From a virus: a DNA stretch of 49,148 nucleotides. The stretch spans positions 1 to 49,148 of the IMG/VR virus record IMGVR_UViG_3300018877_000054; one strand, 5' to 3'. The notes beneath the pieces are model-generated. The model ran no database searches. It worked only from the letters and a program-made list of their open reading frames with translations, and was not told the DNA's origin. The position numbers and the translations under genes were made by a program. Below, in pieces: positions 16,801 to 23,983 of the stretch; the stretch's first letter is position 1, and each line of letters opens with the position of its first letter.

Positions 16801-17978
16801 CATTGCTGCAGTGATCCATTTTGTCGCATCTCGTTGAGCTTTTGGACCACCCCTTCCAGATCTTCTCGAAGCACAGCGAAAAGAGGAGCTGTCGCGTTTC
16901 CAAGGTCCGCTCGTAACGACTCCTTGAGATTCGTGAGCATGCCACTGAAGGTTTTGGATAACTTCTCCATGGCCCCGGCCCTAGCCTGAAGCCCTTCCAA
17001 AAGAGCCGGAATGGCGGTTTCAGCATACAACTTTCCGTCCGCCGCCATGGCCATCAGCTCTTGCTTGGTTTTTCCCAGTTTCTGCGACAGGATGTCCCAT
17101 GCACCGATACCGCGCTCTGCTAGTTGGTTCATTTCCTCGGCTGAGACTTTCCCTTTGGTCATGATCTGACCGATGGCAAGCGCGATGCCTTCCATTTGCG
17201 CGGTGTTACCGCCGACCGCCGCCACTGCATCTCCGAGCGTGTATAGCATCGGAATCACTTGCTGGCTGTTAAACCCCATGGCCAAGAGCATTTTCGCTGA
17301 TTTTTCCAATCCCTGAAATTCGAACGGCGATTTGAAGGCCAGTTCCTTGAGATCGGCCATCATTTGCTTCGCTTTTTCGGCTGATCCGAGCAAAATTTCA
17401 AAGGACATGGCGGTCTTCTCCATGTCCGCATTGAATTTCACCCCTGCTCCCGCCAATGCGCCCAATCCAGTGGTAATAGCTGATCCGATCACGGCCATGG
17501 TGGTGACTGCATGCTCCCGTATCGTCTGAAAATTACCCTTCACCTGGTCTGCTAACCCCTGGAATTGCGTCCGCAGCCGAGACACACTGCTGTTCAGTGA
17601 GGCTTGCTTCTGCAGTTCTGCATTTGTGCTCTTCAGCGCGTTTTCCATCTGATGCAGAGCAGCACGTGCTTTGTTGGTTTTAATCTCAAGGTCCTGTGTT
17701 GCCTTCGCGTCTCGCCCTTTTGAAGCCGCGGACTGTTCGAAAGCCTGCTGCAGGACGGATACTTTCTGCCGTTGCAGCTCGATCTGCTTGGATAACGAGT
17801 CTGCCTTCAGTCTCAATGCATCAGCGCTGGAACCGAACTTTCCGATTTTTGCGGAAGCCGCTTCAAACTCTGATTGGACCACGCGCAGTTGACGATTGAG
17901 ATTGGAGACCCCGTTTTGAAACCCCGTCCCATCCAATCCGACCTTGACGACCAATTTACCAACTTCCTGTTCAGACAT
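13863..17978 (-). CDS. Tail tape measure protein
   Basis: About 1371 residues, the longest gene in the module, start at ATG 17978 (GGGGG site 8 bases upstream; GTG 17987 is closer to it). The N-terminal third carries the TP901-type core (FNADMEKTAMSFEILLGSAE, FEFQGLEKSAKMLLAMGFNS). Two hydrophobic stretches follow (ILYGVTASMASMKIIG and IGMIVTAIGVLVTASFTLYN). Then comes a very long coiled coil rich in K, E, Q and A with tropomyosin-like heptads (about 640-1150) and an Ala/Ser-rich end. It sets tail length and is packed in the tube; length scales with about 0.15 nm per residue, predicting a tail near 200 nm by the general rule. Confidence 0.92.
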   Translation of the reverse strand: MSEQEVGKLVVKVGLDGTGFQNGVSNLNRQLRVVQSEFEAASAKIGKFGSSADALRLKADSLSKQIELQRQKVSVLQQAFEQSAASKGRDAKATQDLEIKTNKARAALHQMENALKSTNAELQKQASLNSSVSRLRTQFQGLADQVKGNFQTIREHAVTTMAVIGSAITTGLGALAGAGVKFNADMEKTAMSFEILLGSAEKAKQMMADLKELAFKSPFEFQGLEKSAKMLLAMGFNSQQVIPMLYTLGDAVAAVGGNTAQMEGIALAIGQIMTKGKVSAEEMNQLAERGIGAWDILSQKLGKTKQELMAMAADGKLYAETAIPALLEGLQARAGAMEKLSKTFSGMLTNLKESLRADLGNATAPLFAVLREDLEGVVQKLNEMRQNGSLQQWSKETGKALVSVWNTLKTVGSAFVSIAKAIKDNWSVIGPILYGVTASMASMKIIGTVSFLWKVYRDSAFAATLAQHGLNAALRANPIGMIVTAIGVLVTASFTLYNAWKENWGGIQEKTRAVVQVVKSYFSVLVNGVLTEFYALRTGVLAIINRILNFVRPVVDLIGQIAPGFSAGFNNVQRAIESSMNASEQSMKKFAGETVESFDKLITAGSNLKKEFSSWKTPVKEMSIQDEMRSLREQTNQTRQEVTKTTHSFADLGKQVKAASDTSKKGAKDTREEWQKTSDGLKAAVELVRAQFEISMARLGQAAPEAKKLNNELFYLRLEYDKQKAVVERVAKGYQEMVNNKKKTTKEVLEAAKAYASEANTLNDLAKKISDVELALAAKGYETMKVRAELEKLNAQNELAIANLSVEATRSEELRVKLQGLNATLSEQTQLVKALEREYRAMLAAKGKDAEETHRAYMEWMKAKTEQANLQKEIRNTNTELKNQAKEIRALKEEAANVARKYTEELARAQEEYRKKVEETNRKLAEDERQLTERYQQEVENRAKSLRDFVGLFDAVTKKNVSGTQLLDNLKSQVTAFEEWQKNMQSLANKGIDQALLQELRDMGPRAGAEIAALNSLSDAELAEYVELWRQKSQAAKQEAQQQLQQQRLEMEQKISEVRIAAAQQLELYRQEWAKKNAEIRQNTETELKKIEDKYRELTGKSMAHGRDFMVGFSEGMKSRFNELTQTIDTMTILVDKSISFGTENSSDGDKKGAKSLKRVFTELENSVKQSILNISQSSRQSTSEMWDHIVTVFADAITRILATLADLRKQMNDRWEEMRKDAKDMGKNIIQGLIDGMESMATKLAQRTKSIVQGAVSQAKASLQINSPSRVFKEIGVFTIEGFILGIESGIDRLRAASTQMALAPVPGSSAASYGATTASRKSDLSSPPSVVNQYQFAEGAVVISVKDLMELQRAADFFKLLPQVARSGG

Positions 17979-17992
17979 GATCATCACCCCCT

Positions 17993-18504
17993 TTAGATCA
18001 CCTGGTCAATAAATCCCGTCGGTTCTTCTTCAGCCGCGACTCCGTTCAGGCGCGCGTGAACATCCCACAGAAGGAAAAACTTCCGTGGTGTGCACCTCCA
18101 AAATGCTGTATCGCTCATGTTCAGGACCACGGTGGCGATGTAATAATATCCGGCCCAATCCCAGCCGGCCTTTTGATCTCCGGGGGATTGGGGATCTAGT
18201 TTTTTGCTTCCGGCAATCCTTTGCTCAATGCTTCTACAATCGCTTCCGTTACCTCCGGCAGCTGGCGCAGCGTAAACAGCTTGCCGGCTTCTTTCTCTGT
18301 GAGGGACTCGTCCTCGTGAATCAACGCCACCCACAACAAGAACCGAATAGACTTAAATTCCTTTCCCTCCAACGAGTCAAATGCTTTTTCTACGGATCCA
18401 AATTTCTCTTCAATTTCGCAAAACGCATTGAAATCAAACTTCAGATGGCGTTCTTTATCCAGCAATACCGGAACCCCGGCGTCTTTCAGGTCTTTTGCAG
18501 ACAT
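17993..18504 (-). CDS. Tail assembly chaperone G-T frameshift fusion
   Basis: A product of about 170 residues made when ribosomes slip back one base at 18199-18205. The first 102 residues are shared with the G protein. After the slip the frame reads LDPQSPGDQKAGWDWAGYYY and runs 68 residues to the TAA at 17993-17995. The T-type extension has no usable start of its own, so it depends on the slip. In siphoviruses G and G-T guide tape measure folding and tail tube assembly and are absent from the virion. The tape measure gene follows 15 bases downstream, as expected. Confidence 0.85.
18154..18205 (-). promoter_or_regulatory. Programmed -1 frameshift signal
   Basis: Minus strand: heptamer A AAA AAC (18199-18205) in the zero frame GCA AAA AAC, with the G stop codon TAG directly after it. 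A 6-base spacer leads to a 9-pair stem, CCCAATCCC (18184-18192) with GGGATTGGG (18154-18162), extended inside by CCGG/CCGG. Slippery site, spacer and stem all match the classic design. Confidence 0.9.
18196..18504 (-). CDS. Tail assembly chaperone G
   Basis: 102 residues from the ATG at 18504 (AGGAGG 7 bases upstream; ATG 18510 is too close to it). The sequence LDKERHLKFDFNAFCEIEEK and a helical C-terminus match the GpG-like phage tail chaperones, which are mainly alpha-helical and acidic. It ends EALSKGLPEAKN at a TAG just after the slippery heptamer. It sits between the major tail protein and the tape measure, the conserved place for this pair. Confidence 0.85.
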   Translation of the reverse strand: MSAKDLKDAGVPVLLDKERHLKFDFNAFCEIEEKFGSVEKAFDSLEGKEFKSIRFLLWVALIHEDESLTEKEAGKLFTLRQLPEVTEAIVEALSKGLPEAKN

Positions 18505-18532
18505 TGTCATACCTCCTCAGGGAATCGAAAAC

Positions 18533-18562
18533 ACAAAAAAGAGAGGGGTATTCCCCTCTCTT
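18533..18562 (-). terminator. Terminator after the major tail protein gene
   Basis: AAGAGAGGGG (18539-18548), loop TATT, CCCCTCTCTT (18553-18562), followed on the minus strand by a T6 run. A partial terminator here would lower expression of chaperones relative to the abundant tube protein. Confidence 0.85.
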
Positions 18563-18580
18563 ACACATTTTTTTCGCTAC

Positions 18581-19141
18581 TTATACAGCTGGCGGATATA
18601 CTGCGTTGAACCAAGTGGCGCCTGCTGTGAAATCTACTTCATCTTCGTCGCCGATCACTTGCCAAGCCTCATCATTTTCACGTTTGACAAACGTGCCTTT
18701 GATTTTTGGAGTTTGGAAAGAAGGTTTATCCTCTTTTGTCTTGTACTCTTGCTCCGGAAGCTCGAATTTCCCTTTGTACAGCCACACATACCGGTATTTA
18801 CCGTTGCTTTTTTGGCTCTTGAATCCAATGGCCACATATGGAGCCGTGTCGCCGGCTTTCCGGACCATTACCCCGTTTGACACCGTATGACCGAGTAAGG
18901 CAGCCTGAACCGTCAATGGGAGATCTTTGACCTCCAATTCCACTTCGATTTCCCCGAGTGCGCTGGCTGTTTCCGCTGGCCCATCGTCGGCGTACAGCGT
19001 TTCCGTGTTGCTTTTCGGGGAGATTTTGGCGTTGATGGCCCCAGCGATTTTCACCGGTGCCGAGTAAGTGACACCAGTGCTGTCGTCCTTGGTCAACAAC
19101 GCGTAATGCAATTCTTTCAAGCCAATTTGTACTCCTGGCAT
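18581..19141 (-). CDS. Major tail tube protein (phi13 family)
   Basis: 186 residues starting MPGVQIGLKELHYALLTKDD. The pattern of beta strands with GVTYSAPVKIAGAINAKISPKSNTETLYADD-type core (broken here into GVTYSAPVKIAG and SPKSNTETLYADD) and the VKRENDEAWQVIGDEDEVDF C-terminus is typical of phi13-type major tail proteins, which polymerise into the tube around the tape measure. AGGAGT-like site precedes. It is the last structural gene before a strong terminator and the chaperones. Confidence 0.88.
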   Translation of the reverse strand: MPGVQIGLKELHYALLTKDDSTGVTYSAPVKIAGAINAKISPKSNTETLYADDGPAETASALGEIEVELEVKDLPLTVQAALLGHTVSNGVMVRKAGDTAPYVAIGFKSQKSNGKYRYVWLYKGKFELPEQEYKTKEDKPSFQTPKIKGTFVKRENDEAWQVIGDEDEVDFTAGATWFNAVYPPAV

Positions 19142-19143
19142 AA

Positions 19144-19515
19144 CTACTCACCCTCTTCAATGAACTTGTTTGTGGAGAATCTCAATGCTTTATGAAAAAT
19201 CTTGGTGTCGTTTTCATACAGATCGGCTGAGGCATACCGCTGAAATCCGATGCTTTTCATGGTTTTGTCGACTTCGGCCGCGATGGCGGTCGTGCTTTCT
19301 TTGCTCCAGACATCCACCTGTATGTGGATTTTGCTGGCATACGCAGTGTCGTCGGCAAACCAATTGTCCGCATTCACCATTTCAAATAAGGTGATTCGAG
19401 GAAGCTCTTCCGGAATAGGGGCCACCAATTGATAAATTCGAGGGCCGCCAAGAAGAGAAATGAGCGCCTGATTGCTGCCAAGCGCTCGCACGATCTCTGG
19501 TTTTACGTCGATCAC
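19144..19515 (-). CDS. Tail terminator / head-tail completion protein (DUF3168-like)
   Basis: 123 residues: a helix, then ALISLLGGPRIYQLVAPIPE and alternating strands (RITLFEM, KIHIQVDVWSKES), then a helix VDKTMKSIGF. This matches the alpha/beta fold of the DUF3168/gpU-like tail completion proteins that cap the tail at the neck. It lies between the HK97 gp10-type gene (4-base overlap) and the tube protein, the usual order. Confidence 0.75.
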   Translation of the reverse strand: MIDVKPEIVRALGSNQALISLLGGPRIYQLVAPIPEELPRITLFEMVNADNWFADDTAYASKIHIQVDVWSKESTTAIAAEVDKTMKSIGFQRYASADLYENDTKIFHKALRFSTNKFIEEGE

Positions 19516-19904
19516 AGCTTCATCCCCGCCTTGATCACGTTTGCCATTGCGTCAATGACTTCTTTCCGCTTCTCGACCGCGGTTGGTCCCATAAAGGGCC
19601 GCGCGGCCATTTTCGAGGTTCCAAACTCCAGGAATTTACCGTAAAAGAACTCGGAGTTGTCGCCTGGAGTTGGGCCCACCTCTACATGCTTGACCCCGCC
19701 TTTGGACTTGATTTTGCTGATCGCGATGTTGTCTGCGAGGTGCTTTTTGTTTGCTCTGCTGCGAGGTGCACGCCTGCTTGCTTCCTGCTGAACAATCTTG
19801 GCTCCCGCTCGGAGGGCCTGGTTCTCTATTCGTTGTACATTTTGCTCTAGCTGTTGCAGAGTTTGGAGAAGGTCACCAAGCCCCTGAAGTTCAATTTCAG
19901 CCAC
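19512..19904 (-). CDS. HK97 gp10-family neck protein
   Basis: 130 residues. A long helical N-terminus (LLQTLQQLEQNVQRIENQAL) is followed by KIVQQEASRRAPRSR, then HVEVGPTPGDNSEFFYGKFL and EFGTSKMAARPFMGPT. The EFGTxxMxARPFxxPA-type motif is diagnostic of the gp10 family. It acts in joining or completing the tail at the neck. Its ends overlap both neighbours by a few bases. Confidence 0.9.
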   Translation of the reverse strand: MAEIELQGLGDLLQTLQQLEQNVQRIENQALRAGAKIVQQEASRRAPRSRANKKHLADNIAISKIKSKGGVKHVEVGPTPGDNSEFFYGKFLEFGTSKMAARPFMGPTAVEKRKEVIDAMANVIKAGMKL

Positions 19905-20226
19905 TCGATGTCACCTCCTTACACATCAACACCAATTCGCGAGATCGCCCTTCTCCCTCGATCGGTGGGGATATGATTTCGTACACCTTGCCCTCCGAGA
20001 GTATGCGCATGGCTGACGACACACCTTCTCGGTATCGAATACGGAATCGAACCGTATGTTCCGCTTGGACCGCTGCTGCCGCAAAGAATTCACGGCCCCG
20101 CAGTGACTCGCGTGCAGCCCAAACCGTGATGATGTCCGTCCATGCTTCAGAAGAAATACCCTCGCTGTTTGTGTGCGTGGTTTTCTGCTGCAGCGTGATG
20201 CGCCGGTTATACTTTGCTGGATTCAT
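19897..20226 (-). CDS. Head closure (head-tail connector) protein
   Basis: 109 residues from ATG 20226 (AAGGTGAG 8 bases upstream); an ATG at 20241 would add 5 residues. It begins MNPAKYNRRITLQQKT and continues with EAWTDIITVWAARESLRGRE, the SPP1 gp16/HK97-type head closure pattern (PAKLxxRITLQ..., WA.xxxLxGxE). It seals the connector after DNA packaging. It overlaps the upstream small gene. Confidence 0.85.
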   Translation of the reverse strand: MNPAKYNRRITLQQKTTHTNSEGISSEAWTDIITVWAARESLRGREFFAAAAVQAEHTVRFRIRYREGVSSAMRILSEGKVYEIISPPIEGEGRSRELVLMCKEVTSSG

Positions 20227-20503
20227 CCAGCTCACCTTCATCGAGCTGCTTCAATGCCTTTATGGCTTTTTCCTTGCCGCGTACTTTTTCACCATTCGGG
20301 AGGACATAGTAACCGCCGGCGAGTGGTTTCAGATGTTGATCCAAGTCGTCATCGTCCCGTTCCATTATTTCTTCTCCCAAGTACCCAAGTTTTTGCAGGT
20401 GCTTTGCACGATCTTCATCGGGTGTTTCATACTCACTCCCCGCCGCATAATAAACATTGGTGAACTTATCAATGAATTCGGTCAAGACCAGGTACGTACC
20501 CAC
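20207..20503 (-). CDS. Small hypothetical head-tail region protein
   Basis: 98 residues. The N-terminus GTYLVLTEFIDKFTNVYYAA with YETPDEDRAKHLQKLGYLGE looks like the short domain seen in other phages between connector genes, probably a minor head-tail protein; YYVLPNGEKVRGKEKAIKAL is a separate C-terminal stretch ending in an acidic tail. No catalytic motif. Function inferred only from location between two connector genes. Confidence 0.65.
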   Translation of the reverse strand: MGTYLVLTEFIDKFTNVYYAAGSEYETPDEDRAKHLQKLGYLGEEIMERDDDDLDQHLKPLAGGYYVLPNGEKVRGKEKAIKALKQLDEGELDESSKV

Positions 20504-20520
20504 TTATTTTCGCCTCTCTT

Positions 20521-20784
20521 TCAAATACCGCTTTTCAGCTGCAGAATGATACTTTCCAGGGCAAAGCTAAATCGGTCCATTTTCATCGATGGATCACGAT
20601 TTTCATAGTGAAGGGCAACATAAAGCATCACAGCCAAGTCATAAAGACGTGAAGTTGTTTCCGGTTCAACGACTCCTGCGTTCCGCAAATACTCCTTGGC
20701 TGCATCCATGAGAAGAGCGAGGATTTCATCATCCTCGCTCCCATCAATCCGGAGATACGTTTTCAGTTCGGCAATGGAAGGCAT
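20521..20784 (-). CDS. Head-tail connector adaptor (gp6-like)
   Basis: 87 residues: LKTYLRIDGSEDDEILALLM then AAKEYLRNAGVV and LYDLAVMLYVALHYENRD. The helical DxxDExLLxxLIxAAxxYxxxxxG pattern is typical of HK97 gp6-like adaptors that form the ring below the portal. It follows the capsid gene by 16 bases. Confidence 0.88.
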   Translation of the reverse strand: MPSIAELKTYLRIDGSEDDEILALLMDAAKEYLRNAGVVEPETTSRLYDLAVMLYVALHYENRDPSMKMDRFSFALESIILQLKSGI

Positions 20785-20800
20785 GGCACATACCTTCCAA

Positions 20801-22009
20801 TTACACTGCAGGTGCTACTTTGGCGATTCGGAATGCCGATTTCAGGAGGATCTGTTGGTCAAACCAGGCTGTGAGGACAAAGAGATAATCTCCGGATTTC
20901 ACATCCTTGTCCGTTTCATAAATGAGATCACCGTCATAGTTCAGTCGGGCATAGTTGAAATCGCCCACAATTGGATCCACAGCAGCGTCGCTGAAAATGA
21001 CCGGCTTGCCAAGTACGCGCTCCGGAGGCGCATCATACAGCGTGGCATTTCCGTTGGCCAGTGTTTCGATGATGTCGGCATAGTCCGAGTACCGCATCAT
21101 GATCGACGCATTTTCCCGGAAGTCTTCCGGAAGGGCAGCGATCGCGGCCTTGATCGCCTTGTACTTATCCGCTGCCGTTACGACAGAAATGTTAGTGCCA
21201 GCTGCTCCCGTCGAGTAGAAACTCATATGCTCTTCGCCGGCCTTCGGAGCAGAAGTAAAGGACACTTTTTTCTCTTTGGCAGCGAGACCGGACCGGAGCG
21301 CATTCTCCACGTAGTTCACCAGATCGACATCAGATCCATGCAGAACCGTATCGGAGATGGCGGCGAATACTTTGAACTTGTGTCGGCCAAACGTAACTTT
21401 GTCCCCGGTCAGTTGCAGTTCTTTTGCGGTTTGCTCGTCCGTAATGAAGTCGTCGTCATCCAGACTGAATGCAATTTTCGGGACTTCGAGGCCCTTGATG
21501 TTCGTGATTCGGACCACTTTACGCAGTGGGTTGGTGACGAACGGCTCGGACACCAATTCGCTGCTCAACGTAGACGGAAGGAACTTTTCACCGCCGGTTG
21601 CATTGCCACCCGGGAGAGCCCGCAACGCGTTCAGAGCATCCTGGGAAACAGGGCGGCCCTGAATGGCAGCACGAATGAACTCTGCCTTGGCTGCGATCAA
21701 TTTTTCCTTGTCCGAAGTTGCAACAGCGACCGGATTTTCTTGCTTCAGCTTATTTTTTTGTTCCAGTTCCGCTTTGTCGTGTTGCTCTTTGAGCAGATTG
21801 AATCGTTCCTGCAGATCGTTTTTCTTGTTTTTCAAGTCATTGATCTCGTTCATTGGAACGGCAGGGTTCGCCAGCTTTTCGACCAGTTGGCTCTCGATGC
21901 TCTGCAGCTGCGCGCCAACAGTGGCCAGTTTCTCTTTCAGCTCATACAGCGTGCTGCCGGCAAAGAGTTGGATGTTCATCGGAAACAGGAATTTGGCATT
22001 TGGTTTCAT
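20801..22009 (-). CDS. Major capsid protein, HK97 fold
   Basis: 402 residues. The first about 100 (LKEKLATVGAQLQSIESQ, ERFNLLKEQHDKAELEQK) form the charged coiled-coil delta/scaffold domain that the protease removes in this family. The rest holds the HK97 body (FLPSTLSSELVSEPFVTNPL, VKAA-like helix around KYKAIKAAIAALPEDFRENA, and the P-domain end). It builds the icosahedral head. It sits directly after the protease gene, as in HK97. A longer N-terminal extension (MKPNAKFLFPMNIQLFAG) precedes the coiled coil. Confidence 0.93.
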   Translation of the reverse strand: MKPNAKFLFPMNIQLFAGSTLYELKEKLATVGAQLQSIESQLVEKLANPAVPMNEINDLKNKKNDLQERFNLLKEQHDKAELEQKNKLKQENPVAVATSDKEKLIAAKAEFIRAAIQGRPVSQDALNALRALPGGNATGGEKFLPSTLSSELVSEPFVTNPLRKVVRITNIKGLEVPKIAFSLDDDDFITDEQTAKELQLTGDKVTFGRHKFKVFAAISDTVLHGSDVDLVNYVENALRSGLAAKEKKVSFTSAPKAGEEHMSFYSTGAAGTNISVVTAADKYKAIKAAIAALPEDFRENASIMMRYSDYADIIETLANGNATLYDAPPERVLGKPVIFSDAAVDPIVGDFNYARLNYDGDLIYETDKDVKSGDYLFVLTAWFDQQILLKSAFRIAKVAPAV

Positions 22010-22012
22010 ATT

Positions 22013-22750
22013 CTACAAACCTCCTAAAATTAGGGTTAATTGATCAAGATTTTGCTTGGATTCAGCCAGCATTTTTTGTCGCTTTTCTTCATCCAGCACA
22101 TTGTTGTCTACCTTCTGGAATGCCGCGACCAGTGATTCGGGGACATTTTTGTATCGTGAAATCAGTTCTGTGTTGACGCTGGCTGCAATCTCTTTGGCTT
22201 CCAGGATCTCGTCACAGAGCCCGAAGTCAAAGCATTGTTGTGCGGTCAACCAGGTTTCCCCATCCATGATTTCAATCAACCGCTCCCGGGACATTTTTTC
22301 TCCCGTTTTGCTCAGATACGCTTCGATGAGGCTTTCCCTGATGTTGTCCAGATCATCGGCCATTTTCCGCAAGTCGTTTGAATTGCCGATCGCAAACGTC
22401 CAAGGATTGTGAATCATCATCATGGCGTTCCGAGGCATGTAAATCGCATCTCCGGCCATGGCGATCACACTGGCGATGGATGCAGCTACACCATCCACAT
22501 GAACGTTCACACGAGCTGAGTGTCGTTTCAATATCGTATGAATGGCTTGCCCCTGAAACACCGAACCACCCGGAGAATTGATGTACACATTGAGGATATC
22601 GTGTTCTTCCAGGGCCTGCAGTTCGTCCTTGAAGCTCTGCGCTGTCACGTCGGACTCATCCCACTTGTAAGAGACGATGTCCCCGTAGATATACAACTCG
22701 GCTGCTCGATTTGCGGCATTCTTGAACTCCCAAAACCGTTTTCCCTTCAC
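22013..22750 (-). CDS. Head maturation protease, ClpP-like
   Basis: 245 residues. The ClpP/crotonase-type serine protease signature is visible: INSPGGSVFQGQAIH near 58-72, VDGVAASIASVIAMAGD with the catalytic serine in ASIAS at about 90, and a histidine in MMIHNPWTF at about 112. It cleaves the delta domain from the capsid during prohead maturation. It overlaps the portal gene by 4 bases and is followed 3 bases later by the capsid gene. The C-terminus (LAAFQKVDNNVLDEEKRQKM) is helical. Confidence 0.92.
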   Translation of the reverse strand: MKGKRFWEFKNAANRAAELYIYGDIVSYKWDESDVTAQSFKDELQALEEHDILNVYINSPGGSVFQGQAIHTILKRHSARVNVHVDGVAASIASVIAMAGDAIYMPRNAMMMIHNPWTFAIGNSNDLRKMADDLDNIRESLIEAYLSKTGEKMSRERLIEIMDGETWLTAQQCFDFGLCDEILEAKEIAASVNTELISRYKNVPESLVAAFQKVDNNVLDEEKRQKMLAESKQNLDQLTLILGGL

Positions 22751-23976
22751 TCTTGTTTCACCCCCTTTCCCGTCCTGGTTGGATCGTCGATCGGTGCCAA
22801 GTCTTTACTCATGTAGAGTTTGTCTCCGCCTTTCAGTGGCGGAAGCTCTTCCCATGCCCGCATCTCGTTTGGTGTAATACCGCCGGAGCGAATCATTTTG
22901 AAATAGAATTCTGCACGGGTTTTGGTGTCGCCACGTAAAAGAGCGCCTAAGTTGAACTTGAAGTACAGTCCTTTCAGGCGCTCTTGCGGAGTTAAAAGTT
23001 TACGGTTAAATTCCTGCTCATATTGGCGAACGATCGGAACGAGCGTGTTTTGCACAAAATCAAGCGACAGCTGCTCCATGCTGTTGTAGTTGACCCCTTC
23101 CGTCTCCCCGAGCATATGAACGGGCATGTTGTAGACGGTGGCTACGCGTGAACGGGTGATTTTCTCCACTTCAAACACTTTCGTGTCCAGAAAATCGCGC
23201 TTGATCGGGGAAATTTCAACTCCAGACTCCTGGATAATCACGCCGCCGTTCTCTTGATAAAATTGCTTGAAGTTGGCCAGAATCTCTTTTTTCTTATCGC
23301 TTGATAATTGGGTGTTCATCTTCAGGATGAATGACGCTTTGACAGCCATGTCCATGGAGTCAAGACTGAACTGCCGAACCTTCCGGTCAAAATCAACCGT
23401 GTTTTTCAACACATCGATGGGGCTGATCCCCTTGATGGCTACAGCGTTGTAAGCAATCGATCGCCCGACGTTGGCGATATGTTTTACATGGATCATATCC
23501 ATGTTGTTCACGTAATACCGCGCCTCTGGAGTGTCGATCTCATACCACAGTTCCCCTGTTTTTTGTTCGATTACCGGTTCCACCCGCTTTGGATCAATCA
23601 GTAGTAACTGCTCGACCTGGAACCGATCATCATACATCTTAAGAGCGTATCCATTTCCGAATGTATCGCGCATAACCTCCAGAGTGCGGATGAACTCAAA
23701 ACTTGTCATGCTCTGGTTGGGTGCGTTTGCGATAAGATCCGCGATCCGGGTGTTTACAGGAGAGAAATCACGATATAGCTTCACTGGCAGGCTTGCCATT
23801 GAATTTGACAGGCGGGAAACGGCAGCAAAGATCGTCTCATTACTCGCCAGCGTGTTGCTCTCAGACCCTGCAAAAATGTTGACCGGTGAAAACCACTTGC
23901 TGAAATCGTATCCTGTCCCGCTGTAGTTGTTTCGTAACACATTCCACGCTACTTTGAGTCTGTCCCGCAGTTTCAT
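22747..23976 (-). CDS. Portal protein, HK97 family
   Basis: 409 residues. It matches HK97-type portals: NVFAG-like NIFAGSESNTLASNETIFAA, then AVSRLSNSMASLPVKLYRD, ANAPNQSMTSFEFIRTLEVM, MDMIHVKHIAN and the C-terminal LTPQERLKGLYFKFNLGALL with SGGITPNEMRAWEELPPLKG. It forms the dodecamer ring through which DNA enters and leaves the head. Start at ATG 23976 shortly after the terminase stop. Confidence 0.93.
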   Translation of the reverse strand: MKLRDRLKVAWNVLRNNYSGTGYDFSKWFSPVNIFAGSESNTLASNETIFAAVSRLSNSMASLPVKLYRDFSPVNTRIADLIANAPNQSMTSFEFIRTLEVMRDTFGNGYALKMYDDRFQVEQLLLIDPKRVEPVIEQKTGELWYEIDTPEARYYVNNMDMIHVKHIANVGRSIAYNAVAIKGISPIDVLKNTVDFDRKVRQFSLDSMDMAVKASFILKMNTQLSSDKKKEILANFKQFYQENGGVIIQESGVEISPIKRDFLDTKVFEVEKITRSRVATVYNMPVHMLGETEGVNYNSMEQLSLDFVQNTLVPIVRQYEQEFNRKLLTPQERLKGLYFKFNLGALLRGDTKTRAEFYFKMIRSGGITPNEMRAWEELPPLKGGDKLYMSKDLAPIDDPTRTGKGVKQE

Positions 23977-23983
23977 TTATTGA

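Noticed and set aside
17993-18334. Separate 113-residue gene upstream of the tape measure
   Set aside because: Its first part is another frame of the G gene with no start signal; the real product is made by frameshifting at 18199-18205.
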